Below are positions 47,007 through 54,726 of a stretch of 64,000 bases of DNA, piece by piece. Position 1 is the first letter of the stretch; every line of letters begins with the position of its first letter. The notes under the pieces are model-generated. The model did no database searches. It was given only the letters and a program-made list of their open reading frames with translations, and was not told the DNA's origin. The DNA comes from Vibrio gelatinilyticus (lineage in GTDB: Bacteria > Pseudomonadota > Gammaproteobacteria > Enterobacterales > Vibrionaceae): positions 149,035-213,034 of the forward strand of contig NZ_JAJNNZ010000007.1 of NCBI RefSeq assembly GCF_022836845.1, given 5' to 3'. The translations under genes were made by a program, and so were the position numbers.

Positions 47007-47031
47007 TTAACCATACAAATATCATGGTTAA
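47007..47031. promoter_or_regulatory. Palindromic candidate operator upstream of the octaheme cytochrome operon
   Basis: An inverted repeat (TTAACCAT, nine bases, ATGGTTAA) lies about 125 bases before the octaheme cytochrome start. It is followed by two copies of TACATTAG. It resembles a binding site of a dimeric regulator; no specific regulator is recognised. Confidence 0.4.
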
Positions 47032-47153
47032 TAATCCTACATTAGTAGGTAGTACATTAGCAATCTTAAAATTAGCTTATGTTTATATTAACACAACCAA
47101 TAGATCCCAGTAAGATCTGGGCCATGGGTCGTGTGATAGGAAAAGGAATTGCG

Positions 47154-48779
47154 ATGAAAACACGACTCGTCATCTGGCTATTGTGCGTTAGCGCCTTCAG
47201 TGTGCTCGCACAGCCCGCCTCTGCACCTCTAAGCGATGCCCAAGCACCTACAATAACGAGCACCGCCGATCATTCTCAGTTTGACTCTTTGCATCAAGAA
47301 TTTGATTATGCGCCAGATGTGACCGAAGCATGCCTTGAATGTCATACAGAAGCGGGAAAACAGCTCCATGAGACCTTCCATTGGAGCTGGCGAAAAGAAG
47401 TCGATGGCAAGATGGTTGGTAAGGGCGAGAATGCTTTTAACAACTACTGCATTTCTGCCAAAGGCAATGAAAGTTGTACGCAATGCCATATTGGCTTTGG
47501 CTGGCGCAATGAAGAGTTCGATTTTGCTGCCGAAGAAAACATAGATTGTCTGGTCTGCCACGATCAAACTGGCACCTATGAAAAATCTGCCGCCTCTTCA
47601 GGCCACCCATATTATGAAGACACTGTGGTGGGTGGCCGATTACAAAAAGCTGTAGACCTAAGCTTTGTCGCCCAAAATGTTGGAGACCCAGGGCGAGATA
47701 ATTGCCTGTCTTGCCATGCTCTAGGAGGTGGTGGCAATGGGGTTAAGCACGGCGATACTGATTTGTCTTTAGCTAACCCAGAGTATGCTCTCGATGTGCA
47801 CATGAGCCCCGAAAAGCTTAATTTTAGCTGCCAAAATTGTCATACCACCAGCGAACATTCTATCTCTGGCCGCTACAACGACAGAAAAGCGTTTGTCGAT
47901 CATGAGCTCAACATGGGGCGTCCAGAGCGCATAGGCACGAATGTCTCGTGTGAGTCTTGCCATAGCGCACAACCTCATGAGCAACGAGTCATCGATAACC
48001 ATTCGTCAAAAGTCGCCTGTACAGCGTGCCACATTCCCGAAATGGCGCGCGGACCTTATCTCACGAAACTGTCTTGGGACTGGTCGACGGCTGGTGAACT
48101 CAAAGACGGCAAGCCTTTTGTGGTCGATGCTGAATTTGACGGTATCGAACACCACCAATACGTGAGTAAAAAGGGAACCTTTGTATGGGGACGCAACGTC
48201 GTTCCGCAATATCGTTGGTATAAAGGTGAGCTCGGACAAATGACTTATCTCAGCGACATTGACCCAACGGCGGCACCAATTGACATCAACCCCCCTACGG
48301 GAAGCTATGCCGACCCGGACGCACGTATTTGGCCGTTTAAAATCCACCAAGGTAAGCAGCCGTTTGATACTGAGCTAAATCGCATGCTGCCGATCAAGCT
48401 CTACGGTCGAAAAGGCAGCGGGGCATTCTGGACAGAGTTTGACTGGGACAAAGCCCTTGCTGCTGGAGCCAAGCTCAATAACATCGAATTTAGCGGCCAA
48501 TATGACTTTATTGAAACCAATGGCTATTGGCCAATAAAACACATGGTAGCACCAGCCAGTGACAGCGTTGCGTGTATAGAATGCCATAGCCAGCAAAGCC
48601 GGTTAAATGGACTGAACGACTTCTATCTTGTCGGTCGAGACAGAACATCCTGGGTTGAGTATTTTGGTGTTATTGCGATTTGGGGTGGATTGCTGGGCAT
48701 CATTCTTCATGCCTTAACTCGTCTGTTTATGCTCAGAAAACGTCGTGCCAACCACAATATAAAGGATGATGAATCATGA
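47154..48779 (+). CDS. Membrane-anchored octaheme cytochrome c, tetrathionate-reductase family
   Basis: The protein has a signal peptide (MKTRLVIWLLCVSAFSVLAQ), eight CxxCH heme motifs (first at residue 60, last near 474) and a C-terminal membrane helix (about residues 500-525). Eight CxxCH and the overall layout fit the octaheme tetrathionate reductase family, studied in Shewanella, which reduces tetrathionate, nitrite and hydroxylamine in vitro. The Shewanella enzyme is soluble as I recall; this one is membrane-anchored. I chose the ATG at 47154 with an AAAGGA site upstream. It overlaps the next gene by four bases. The natural substrate is unknown. Confidence 0.88.
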   Translation: MKTRLVIWLLCVSAFSVLAQPASAPLSDAQAPTITSTADHSQFDSLHQEFDYAPDVTEACLECHTEAGKQLHETFHWSWRKEVDGKMVGKGENAFNNYCISAKGNESCTQCHIGFGWRNEEFDFAAEENIDCLVCHDQTGTYEKSAASSGHPYYEDTVVGGRLQKAVDLSFVAQNVGDPGRDNCLSCHALGGGGNGVKHGDTDLSLANPEYALDVHMSPEKLNFSCQNCHTTSEHSISGRYNDRKAFVDHELNMGRPERIGTNVSCESCHSAQPHEQRVIDNHSSKVACTACHIPEMARGPYLTKLSWDWSTAGELKDGKPFVVDAEFDGIEHHQYVSKKGTFVWGRNVVPQYRWYKGELGQMTYLSDIDPTAAPIDINPPTGSYADPDARIWPFKIHQGKQPFDTELNRMLPIKLYGRKGSGAFWTEFDWDKALAAGAKLNNIEFSGQYDFIETNGYWPIKHMVAPASDSVACIECHSQQSRLNGLNDFYLVGRDRTSWVEYFGVIAIWGGLLGIILHALTRLFMLRKRRANHNIKDDES

Positions 48780-49381
48780 AAAAATCCGTGGTTATTTTCA
48801 AACGCTTCGAACGACTTTGGCATTGGACGCAAGCTTTACTCGTTCTGGCATTAATTGTTACGGGATTAGAGCTTCACGATATTATTCATATTGTTGGTTT
48901 TAAACAAAGTTCCAACCTGCACCACTGGGCGGGGTTTATCTGGGTCGTTGTTGTCGTACTCATTTTGACCTGGATCCTCACCACCGGTGAGTGGAAACAA
49001 TTTAAACCCAGTACTATTGGTGTCGATCGTACATTGCGATTTTATCTCTATGGTATTTTTGTCGGCGAACCGCACTCTCACCACATGTCAGCCCAGAGCA
49101 AATTTAATCCGCTACAACGCTTGGCGTATTTAGGATTGCTGTTTGTACTCGTGCCTTTGCAAATATTAACCGGACTGGTTTTCTTTTTCTTTCCTGAGCT
49201 TAGAGAAGCCGGTGTTATTGAACAGATTGGTGGCATTGCCACCCTGCATACGCTCATTGCCTACATCATGATCAGCTTTCTTATTGTTCATCTCTACCTC
49301 ATCACCCTAGGAGAAAAGCTTTCCTCTCACTTGAAGGCGATGGTAACAGGAAAAGATCACAGTCAGGGCACTAACGACTAA
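48776..49381 (+). CDS. Cytochrome b (b561-like) membrane electron carrier
   Basis: This 201-residue protein has four predicted membrane helices with histidines suited to bind two b hemes (LWHW near residue 15, LHHW near 47, LHTL near 158 and IVHLY near 171). It resembles the di-heme cytochrome b subunits that pass electrons from quinol to periplasmic partners. Its ATG overlaps the stop of the octaheme gene (ATGA), so translation is coupled and the two proteins probably form a complex. Confidence 0.88.
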   Translation: MKKSVVIFKRFERLWHWTQALLVLALIVTGLELHDIIHIVGFKQSSNLHHWAGFIWVVVVVLILTWILTTGEWKQFKPSTIGVDRTLRFYLYGIFVGEPHSHHMSAQSKFNPLQRLAYLGLLFVLVPLQILTGLVFFFFPELREAGVIEQIGGIATLHTLIAYIMISFLIVHLYLITLGEKLSSHLKAMVTGKDHSQGTND

Positions 49382-49405
49382 TTGGATAATTATAAGGATA
49401 CGACT

Positions 49406-49732
49406 ATGAAAAAAGTACTTTTAGGCTTGGCTTTATCTATTGCCGCTTCGGGTGCAATGGCCGATGCCGCCAAAGGGCAGGAGTATTATCTAGAGCATTT
49501 GCGCCCACTCTTTGGCTACAACGGAGAAGAGTTTACGACCCAGCACTTAAAAGTTGAATGGAAGCGCTACTTCAAGAAAGACGCGACTCGTTTTATTAAG
49601 AAATTTAGTAAGAAGCACCCAGAGTCAGCGGAGTTCTTAGCCAGTGAAGAGTTTCAAGCCATAGCACCGGACATTCGCGATTTCGCTATGAAATACGCTG
49701 CCGATAGCGGCGAGTTACCCAGTTGCGACTAA
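49406..49732 (+). CDS. Small secreted protein without heme motif (operon partner)
   Basis: I do not recognise a named family. The 108-residue precursor has a signal peptide (MKKVLLGLALSIAASGAMA), then a helical mature part beginning AAKGQEYYLEHLRPLFGYNG and ending with a single cysteine in LPSCD. Its start and length resemble small monoheme cytochromes, but no CxxCH is present. I chose the ATG at 49406 with AAGGA upstream. It lies between the cytochrome b and rhodanese genes. Confidence 0.75.
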   Translation: MKKVLLGLALSIAASGAMADAAKGQEYYLEHLRPLFGYNGEEFTTQHLKVEWKRYFKKDATRFIKKFSKKHPESAEFLASEEFQAIAPDIRDFAMKYAADSGELPSCD

Positions 49733-49800
49733 CTCATATTTAAGAGCCACACAAAATGACCATTGCGCATTTTGCGAGGTTTATATTAAGGAGACAAATC

Positions 49801-51087
49801 ATGAACAAGACATACCTCATTGCGCTGATGATGCTAGCAACACCGTTAGCCTTTAGTGGCGAAATCGTTGGTAAAGTTCAGTCGATGTCGAGCAAAGGAA
49901 AAGTGATTCAATACTTAAATCCCAAAACCAAGGAGGTCAATGTCCTCCGGTTTACGGACGACACCACACTTGAAAGTGCCCAGTCATTTTCCGATCTCAC
50001 CGTCAATACCAAATTTAAAGCTACGGTCAACGATGACAATATTGCCACTCATATCAAACGTATTCTGGTAAAGCTTCCACCTGAACAGGTCATCGATACC
50101 GATGAACTTTCTGATTTAATTGATAGTGGAGAATCTCGCCTATTTATTGGAGACGCTAGGCCAGTCAGTGTATATAACGTAGGCCACTTACCCAATGCTC
50201 AGCCTACGCCTGCCACTGAGCTTGCCAAAAACCTTGACTGGTTACCAAAGGATAAGGCCACAATGTTGGTATTTTATTGTGGAGGGGTAACCTGCCCGTT
50301 AAGCTCCAAAGCGCTAAAAATTGCCCAGGATAACGGCTATAACAACGTCAAAGCCTATGTCGAAGGTTACCCGGCTTGGAAAGCAGAAATGTACCCCAGT
50401 TACGTTTCACCTAATTGGCTACAAGGCAACCTAGATATTCACAATGTCATTTTGGATGTTCGTGAAACAGCAAAGATGGGCGTTAAAGGCTCAGTCCACT
50501 TCCCAACATCGGCATTGTTCGACATGCACGAAAAGTGGAACACTGAAAAGTTCCCTGTAGGGAAGCGCACCATTTTTGATGTCAGAGACAAAAAAGCGCC
50601 CATTATTATCGTGTCGACTCAGCCAGACGATGATGAGGGCATTGAGGCTTATGAAATCCTAACTGCCTGGAAATACAAAAATGTTTCGATCCTTGAAGGG
50701 GGGCTACTTGCATGGCAACAACAAGATAAACCACAACAGGATGTTGCCCCTGAACTCACTTATGTAAAAAAACCAAAAGCGGGTGCACTATACGAAAACG
50801 ACTTTATTGCCGCAGTGAAAAGCAACAGCGCGACGATTATAGACGTGAGGGATAGTGACGAAGTAGCGCAAGGTAAGCTCAAGCTATCTATCAATATCCC
50901 GTTGGAGGATCTTGAACAACATCTTGATCAGATCCCAAAAGACGGCAAGGTGATCCTTCACTGCGCTGCAGGGGCACGCGCAGCCCTTGCTTACACCACA
51001 TTGACTAAATTAGGCTACACCAATGTCACCTATTTAGACGACAATTTTTCCGCGATTGTCAAAGCCGCTGGCATCACCCTAATTTAA
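49801..51087 (+). CDS. Secreted triple-rhodanese-domain protein
   Basis: The 428-residue precursor has a signal peptide (about 1-19), a small N-terminal beta domain (about 20-92) and three rhodanese domains: about 95-200 with Cys160 in FYCGGVTCPLS, about 215-308 where the active-site Cys is replaced (VSTQPDDDEG), and about 330-425 with Cys388 in HCAAGARA. Rhodaneses carry sulfane sulfur on the active-site cysteine. Location in the periplasm and the neighbouring octaheme cytochrome point to inorganic sulfur chemistry. The start has a perfect AAGGAG site. Confidence 0.85.
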   Translation: MNKTYLIALMMLATPLAFSGEIVGKVQSMSSKGKVIQYLNPKTKEVNVLRFTDDTTLESAQSFSDLTVNTKFKATVNDDNIATHIKRILVKLPPEQVIDTDELSDLIDSGESRLFIGDARPVSVYNVGHLPNAQPTPATELAKNLDWLPKDKATMLVFYCGGVTCPLSSKALKIAQDNGYNNVKAYVEGYPAWKAEMYPSYVSPNWLQGNLDIHNVILDVRETAKMGVKGSVHFPTSALFDMHEKWNTEKFPVGKRTIFDVRDKKAPIIIVSTQPDDDEGIEAYEILTAWKYKNVSILEGGLLAWQQQDKPQQDVAPELTYVKKPKAGALYENDFIAAVKSNSATIIDVRDSDEVAQGKLKLSINIPLEDLEQHLDQIPKDGKVILHCAAGARAALAYTTLTKLGYTNVTYLDDNFSAIVKAAGITLI

Positions 51088-51102
51088 CGCCAAACCAACA
51101 TT

Positions 51103-51132
51103 ACGCTGCTCAGAAATGAGCAGCGTTTTTCT
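51103..51132 (+). terminator. Rho-independent terminator after the rhodanese gene
   Basis: The stem CGCTGCTCA / TGAGCAGCG with a GAAA loop is followed by a run of T. It marks the end of the four-gene electron-transfer unit. Confidence 0.9.
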
Positions 51133-51283
51133 TGTTAACACGCCACTTATTACTATCGAATATGTACCCCATTTGGGGAGGTGCTCATATTGAGCCCCAT
51201 ACGCTAGGGTAATCTTAAAACAATAAAGGGCTTCATCTAGAAAGCCCTATGACTAAAAGCGGCAGCGCTAAGGAAGATACCCT

Positions 51284-51502
51284 ATGAAAACCAAAACATT
51301 CCGCTATACCCCAGACGACACTATCTACGCCCTACTGTATGACAATGTCCAGGTAAAGACTGATCACTACCAGTGGGAGCTAGGTTGCGTCTATATGAAA
51401 ATTGCGACCAGAGAGATTTTTACCCGACCATACCGTCTATTTAATCCAAAAAACTGGGTCGAGATTGAGGGTAAAGAGTATGAGCATATAGATTACTTTT
51501 AG
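51284..51502 (+). CDS. Small hypothetical protein
   Basis: I do not recognise this 72-residue protein. It is soluble and rich in Tyr, Asp and Lys (YTPDDTIYALLYDNVQVK, then YEHIDYF at the end), with no signal peptide or cysteine pattern. A GGAAG site lies eight bases before the ATG, which supports translation. It stands alone after the octaheme operon and a small hairpin (AGGGCTT / AAGCCCT, about 51227-51249). Confidence 0.6.
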   Translation: MKTKTFRYTPDDTIYALLYDNVQVKTDHYQWELGCVYMKIATREIFTRPYRLFNPKNWVEIEGKEYEHIDYF

Positions 51503-52116
51503 AACGTCTTCCCTTCTGCGAACTCGTGTCATCAATTAACGCCCTATACAGGCTTGTTACTCAACAAGCCTGTGCAAAGAAAACGTTACACCACCAGAAT
51601 AATTCACTACAAACCAGCATATTGACAACATCTCACCCAGCATGTTTAAAGACACATCTTACACCCAACTTGCTATAAATCAGGCCAATACTGACCTTAT
51701 CTCAAGAATTCAGCCCAGTTATTAATCACTAGCACTACCAACACCTGTAGCAGGTTAAACCCGCCATCCATATTTACCCGCTTCTGAAGGGGGTTACCTA
51801 AAATTTATTTGTTAAATGGCAGTATTCGAACTACATTTATGCAACTAAATGAACGATTCATCAGTAGTTAAGATGTTGCTAAATTGCGCAATTGTGAAAA
51901 ATAACGCTCATATTGAGTAAAAAATCAGCAGTTAATTACAAATAGTAGACAAAAGTCCGAAAAAATCACTTTTTGCTCTTCCATGAGCAACCACAAACTG
52001 GTTTACTTGTCACGACAACCGCGCCTCAAAGAACTTTAAACAGTGTAAAACAAAAATTACACCCACATTTTCGGCGCAGATTTATGGACAAACACAACTA
52101 ATAATTTGGAGATACC
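51503..52116. other. Long intergenic region upstream of the NSS symporter
   Basis: No gene is seen in these 614 bases. A perfect 11-base-pair hairpin (ACAGGCTTGTT / AACAAGCCTGT, 51548-51573) lies near the left end without a T run. A TyrR-like box lies at 52044-52061. The middle (51780-51980) is AT-rich. I found no match to a glycine riboswitch. Confidence 0.5.
52044..52061. promoter_or_regulatory. TyrR-like operator upstream of the NSS symporter
   Basis: The sequence TGTAAA, six bases, ATTACA differs from the TyrR consensus TGTAAA-N6-TTTACA by one base. It lies 56 bases before the symporter start. Confidence 0.5.
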
Positions 52117-53547
52117 GTGGCTACTAGCTCTACAACCACGAAGCCCCGCGACAATTGGGGCTCAAAATTAGGCTTCGTTATGGCCGCAGCAGGTTCTGCT
52201 GTTGGTTTAGGTAACATTTGGAAGTTCCCATACACGGCAGGTGAAAACGGCGGTGGTGCATTCATCGCTATTTATCTTGCGTTCGTAATTTTCATTGGCT
52301 TTAGTGTCATGCTTACTGAGTTTGCTGTTGGTCGTAAGACTGGCCGCAGTGCAGTTGGCGCATTTAAGTCAACTGACGGTCGCTGGACGTTCGTCGGTGT
52401 GATTGGCGTATTAAGTGGCCTGCTTATCATGGGTTTCTACCCCGTTGTAGGTGGCTGGGCGCTAGCATACGTTCAAAAAGTATCGACAGGTCTTCTGAGC
52501 AACCCAGAGGCTATCGGTGATAGTTTTGGCGGTTTCATTACTGATCCAATCCAACCACTAATGTGGATGGGTATTTACTTGCTGATGAACATCATCATCG
52601 TTAGCCGTGGTATTTCTGGCGGTATCGAAAAAGCAGGTAAGGTTCTAATGCCGATCCTTTTCCTGATCCTCATTATTGTTTCAGTAAAAGGTTTGTCTCT
52701 ACCTGGCGCAATGGCAGGTCTAGAGTTCCTATTTAGCCCAGACTTCTCGAAAGTAGACAGCGGCGTTGTTCTCGCTGCACTTGGTCAGGCGTTCTTCTCT
52801 CTAAGTCTAGGTATGGGCTGTATGATCACATACGGTAGTTACCTGAAGAAGAAAGAGAACCTTGTTCAAACTACGGGTATGGTAACGGCAATGGATACCG
52901 GTGTTGCTATCCTGGCTGGTATCGCAATGTTCCCAGCGATGTTTGCACTTGGCATGGAGCCTGCTGCAGGCCCTGGTCTAGTATTCGTTGTTGTACCTCA
53001 ACTGTTCGCTGAAATGGGCGGTGTTGGTCTTCTCTTCGCACTCCTTTTCTTCGTAGGCTTAACGGTTGCGGCTCTAACGTCATCAGTTTCTCTACTGGAA
53101 GTAGTCGTGTCTTACCTAATCGATGAGAAAGGTCTGAAACGTACAACGGCTGTGTTCTCAGCAGCGGCTGTTATGGCTGTTCTTTGTATCATTGCTTCTC
53201 TGTCTCTAGGCGGCATTGGTCCAACGCTGTTTGATACAGGCGCATTCGACATCTTCGACCTACTAACAGATAAGATCTTCTTAGCGGTTGGCGGTATGTT
53301 CGTGTGTATCTTCGCGGGCTGGAGACTCAGTCGTGAAGAGCTAGAAAAAGAAATCACTAACGATGGCGAAGTGAAGTTCCCGCTATTCGGCCTTTGGTAT
53401 AACCTAGTTAAGTTTGTTATCCCTGTAGCAGTAGCCGTTGTAGCATTTGCTGGTATTTCAAGTGGCTTTGATAGTGGCAAAGGTCCAATCATGCTTATTG
53501 GTATCGCTATCATTGGTGTCGCAGCGATTTTCTCTAAAAAGCTATAA
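52117..53547 (+). CDS. Sodium-dependent transporter, NSS/SNF family
   Basis: This 476-residue transporter has about eleven or twelve membrane helices and the NSS signature in the first helix (GSAVGLGNIWKFPYTAGENGG cut here at its core). The family carries amino acids with sodium; bacterial members include LeuT, MhsT and Tyt1. It starts with GTG, with a GGAG site seven bases upstream. The TyrR-like box suggests an aromatic amino acid as substrate, which is inference. A terminator with a TTCG loop follows. Confidence 0.93.
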   Translation: MATSSTTTKPRDNWGSKLGFVMAAAGSAVGLGNIWKFPYTAGENGGGAFIAIYLAFVIFIGFSVMLTEFAVGRKTGRSAVGAFKSTDGRWTFVGVIGVLSGLLIMGFYPVVGGWALAYVQKVSTGLLSNPEAIGDSFGGFITDPIQPLMWMGIYLLMNIIIVSRGISGGIEKAGKVLMPILFLILIIVSVKGLSLPGAMAGLEFLFSPDFSKVDSGVVLAALGQAFFSLSLGMGCMITYGSYLKKKENLVQTTGMVTAMDTGVAILAGIAMFPAMFALGMEPAAGPGLVFVVVPQLFAEMGGVGLLFALLFFVGLTVAALTSSVSLLEVVVSYLIDEKGLKRTTAVFSAAAVMAVLCIIASLSLGGIGPTLFDTGAFDIFDLLTDKIFLAVGGMFVCIFAGWRLSREELEKEITNDGEVKFPLFGLWYNLVKFVIPVAVAVVAFAGISSGFDSGKGPIMLIGIAIIGVAAIFSKKL

Positions 53548-53570
53548 CATCAAACATTAGCAAGAAAAGT

Positions 53571-53604
53571 AGAGCGAGAAGCCTTCGGGTTTCTCGCTTT
53601 TTTT
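53571..53604 (+). terminator. Rho-independent terminator after the NSS symporter
   Basis: The stem AGCGAGAAGCC / GGTTTCTCGCT closes on a TTCG tetraloop and is followed by seven or more T. Confidence 0.92.
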
Positions 53605-53821
53605 ATGCTGCCATTTTTCCCCACCATTCCCCCTTCCATTCCCCTGCCTTCTAACGAAGCATTCGCTCCTTCTCTGCGCACTAACATGGTGCTGTTAAAG
53701 AACCACATACCGCGTCCCAAAGAACAAATTCAGCCTAACCATCTGATATTAAAGACAATGTTAAAACTGGCACAAAAGTCGCTTATGCACTGGAGGAATT
53801 AAAAACAAGGAGAGTATTTCT

Positions 53822-54661
53822 ATGTCTTATATAGAACCACGTGAGTTTGCCACTAAAATGGTGGATGCGGGCGAACAAAAGATATTTATGTCAACCAAAG
53901 ACACATTGGTCAGAGCGTTTATGGCGGGTGCCATTCTGGGTCTAGCCGCATTTTTTGCCATCACCGTTATCGTTAAAACAGGAGAGCCTTTGGTCGGTGC
54001 TCTCCTCTTCCCTGTCGGCTTCATCATGCTTTACCTAATGAAGTTTGACCTACTAACTGGGGTATTTACTTTGGTGCCTTTGGCTGTATTAGACAAGCGC
54101 TCTGGCTGCACCGTTAACCAAATGTTGCGAAACTGGGGGCTTGTTTTTCTCGGTAACTTCGCTGGGGCATTAACGGTTGCTTTCTTTGCCTCCTTTATTT
54201 TGACCTATGGCTACAATACCGATGGCGGCACCCTAGCGGCTAAAGTCAGTAGTATCGGTGAATCCCGAACGCTTGGTTACCAAGAGCACGGCTTTTCTGG
54301 TTGGATGACGATTTTTATACGCGGTATGTTGTGTAACTGGATGGTATCTATGGGCGTCGTCGGAGCGATGATCTCAACTTCAGCCAGCGGCAAGATGATG
54401 GCCATGTGGATGCCTGTTATGCTGTTCTTCTTTATGGGCTTTGAGCACTCAATTGTAAACATGTTCCTATTCCCATTCTCTATGATCATGGGCGGTGAAT
54501 TCACCGTTATGGATTACTTCATTTGGAATGAAATCCCAACCGCACTGGGTAATTTGTTTGGTGGCTTATTTTTAGTTGGCTTGCCGTTGTATCTCACCCA
54601 CGTAAAAACCAGCCCGGAACGCAAACCATCAGCTGCGGCGCAAAATAGCTTAGCATCTTAA
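53822..54661 (+). CDS. Formate/nitrite transporter (FNT family)
   Basis: This 279-residue membrane protein has six helices and FNT family patterns (VGALLFPVGFIMLYLMKFDLLTG, and the central NWGLVFLGNFAGAL and NMFLFPFSMIMGG). Members form pentameric channels for formate, nitrite or related small anions. A clear AAGGAG lies upstream. In several Vibrio the gene sits near nirBD, but those genes are not visible here. It is followed by a phosphatase-kinase gene at 65 bases. Confidence 0.92.
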   Translation: MSYIEPREFATKMVDAGEQKIFMSTKDTLVRAFMAGAILGLAAFFAITVIVKTGEPLVGALLFPVGFIMLYLMKFDLLTGVFTLVPLAVLDKRSGCTVNQMLRNWGLVFLGNFAGALTVAFFASFILTYGYNTDGGTLAAKVSSIGESRTLGYQEHGFSGWMTIFIRGMLCNWMVSMGVVGAMISTSASGKMMAMWMPVMLFFFMGFEHSIVNMFLFPFSMIMGGEFTVMDYFIWNEIPTALGNLFGGLFLVGLPLYLTHVKTSPERKPSAAAQNSLAS

Positions 54662-54695
54662 TCGATAAGCTTCTTTAGGCTTCAAACCAACAAGG

Positions 54696-54718
54696 CTCCC
54701 CGTGCTCTGCTCGGGGAG
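54696..54718 (+). promoter_or_regulatory. Hairpin covering the ribosome site of the phosphatase-kinase gene
   Basis: A seven-base-pair GC-rich stem (CTCCCCG / CGGGGAG) has the Shine-Dalgarno GGGGAG in its right arm, eight bases before the ATG at 54727. There is no T run, so it is not a normal terminator. It could couple translation to the upstream transporter gene or reduce it. Confidence 0.5.
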
Positions 54719-54726
54719 ATCTGCAT

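Noticed and set aside
51503..52116. Glycine or other riboswitch before the NSS symporter
   Set aside because: I found no tandem glycine-aptamer core and no other conserved aptamer sequence; only a TyrR-like box and a simple hairpin.
53605..53802. Plus-strand open frame of 65 residues after the NSS symporter
   Set aside because: It starts inside the T run of a terminator and has a Pro-rich, low-complexity start with no ribosome site.
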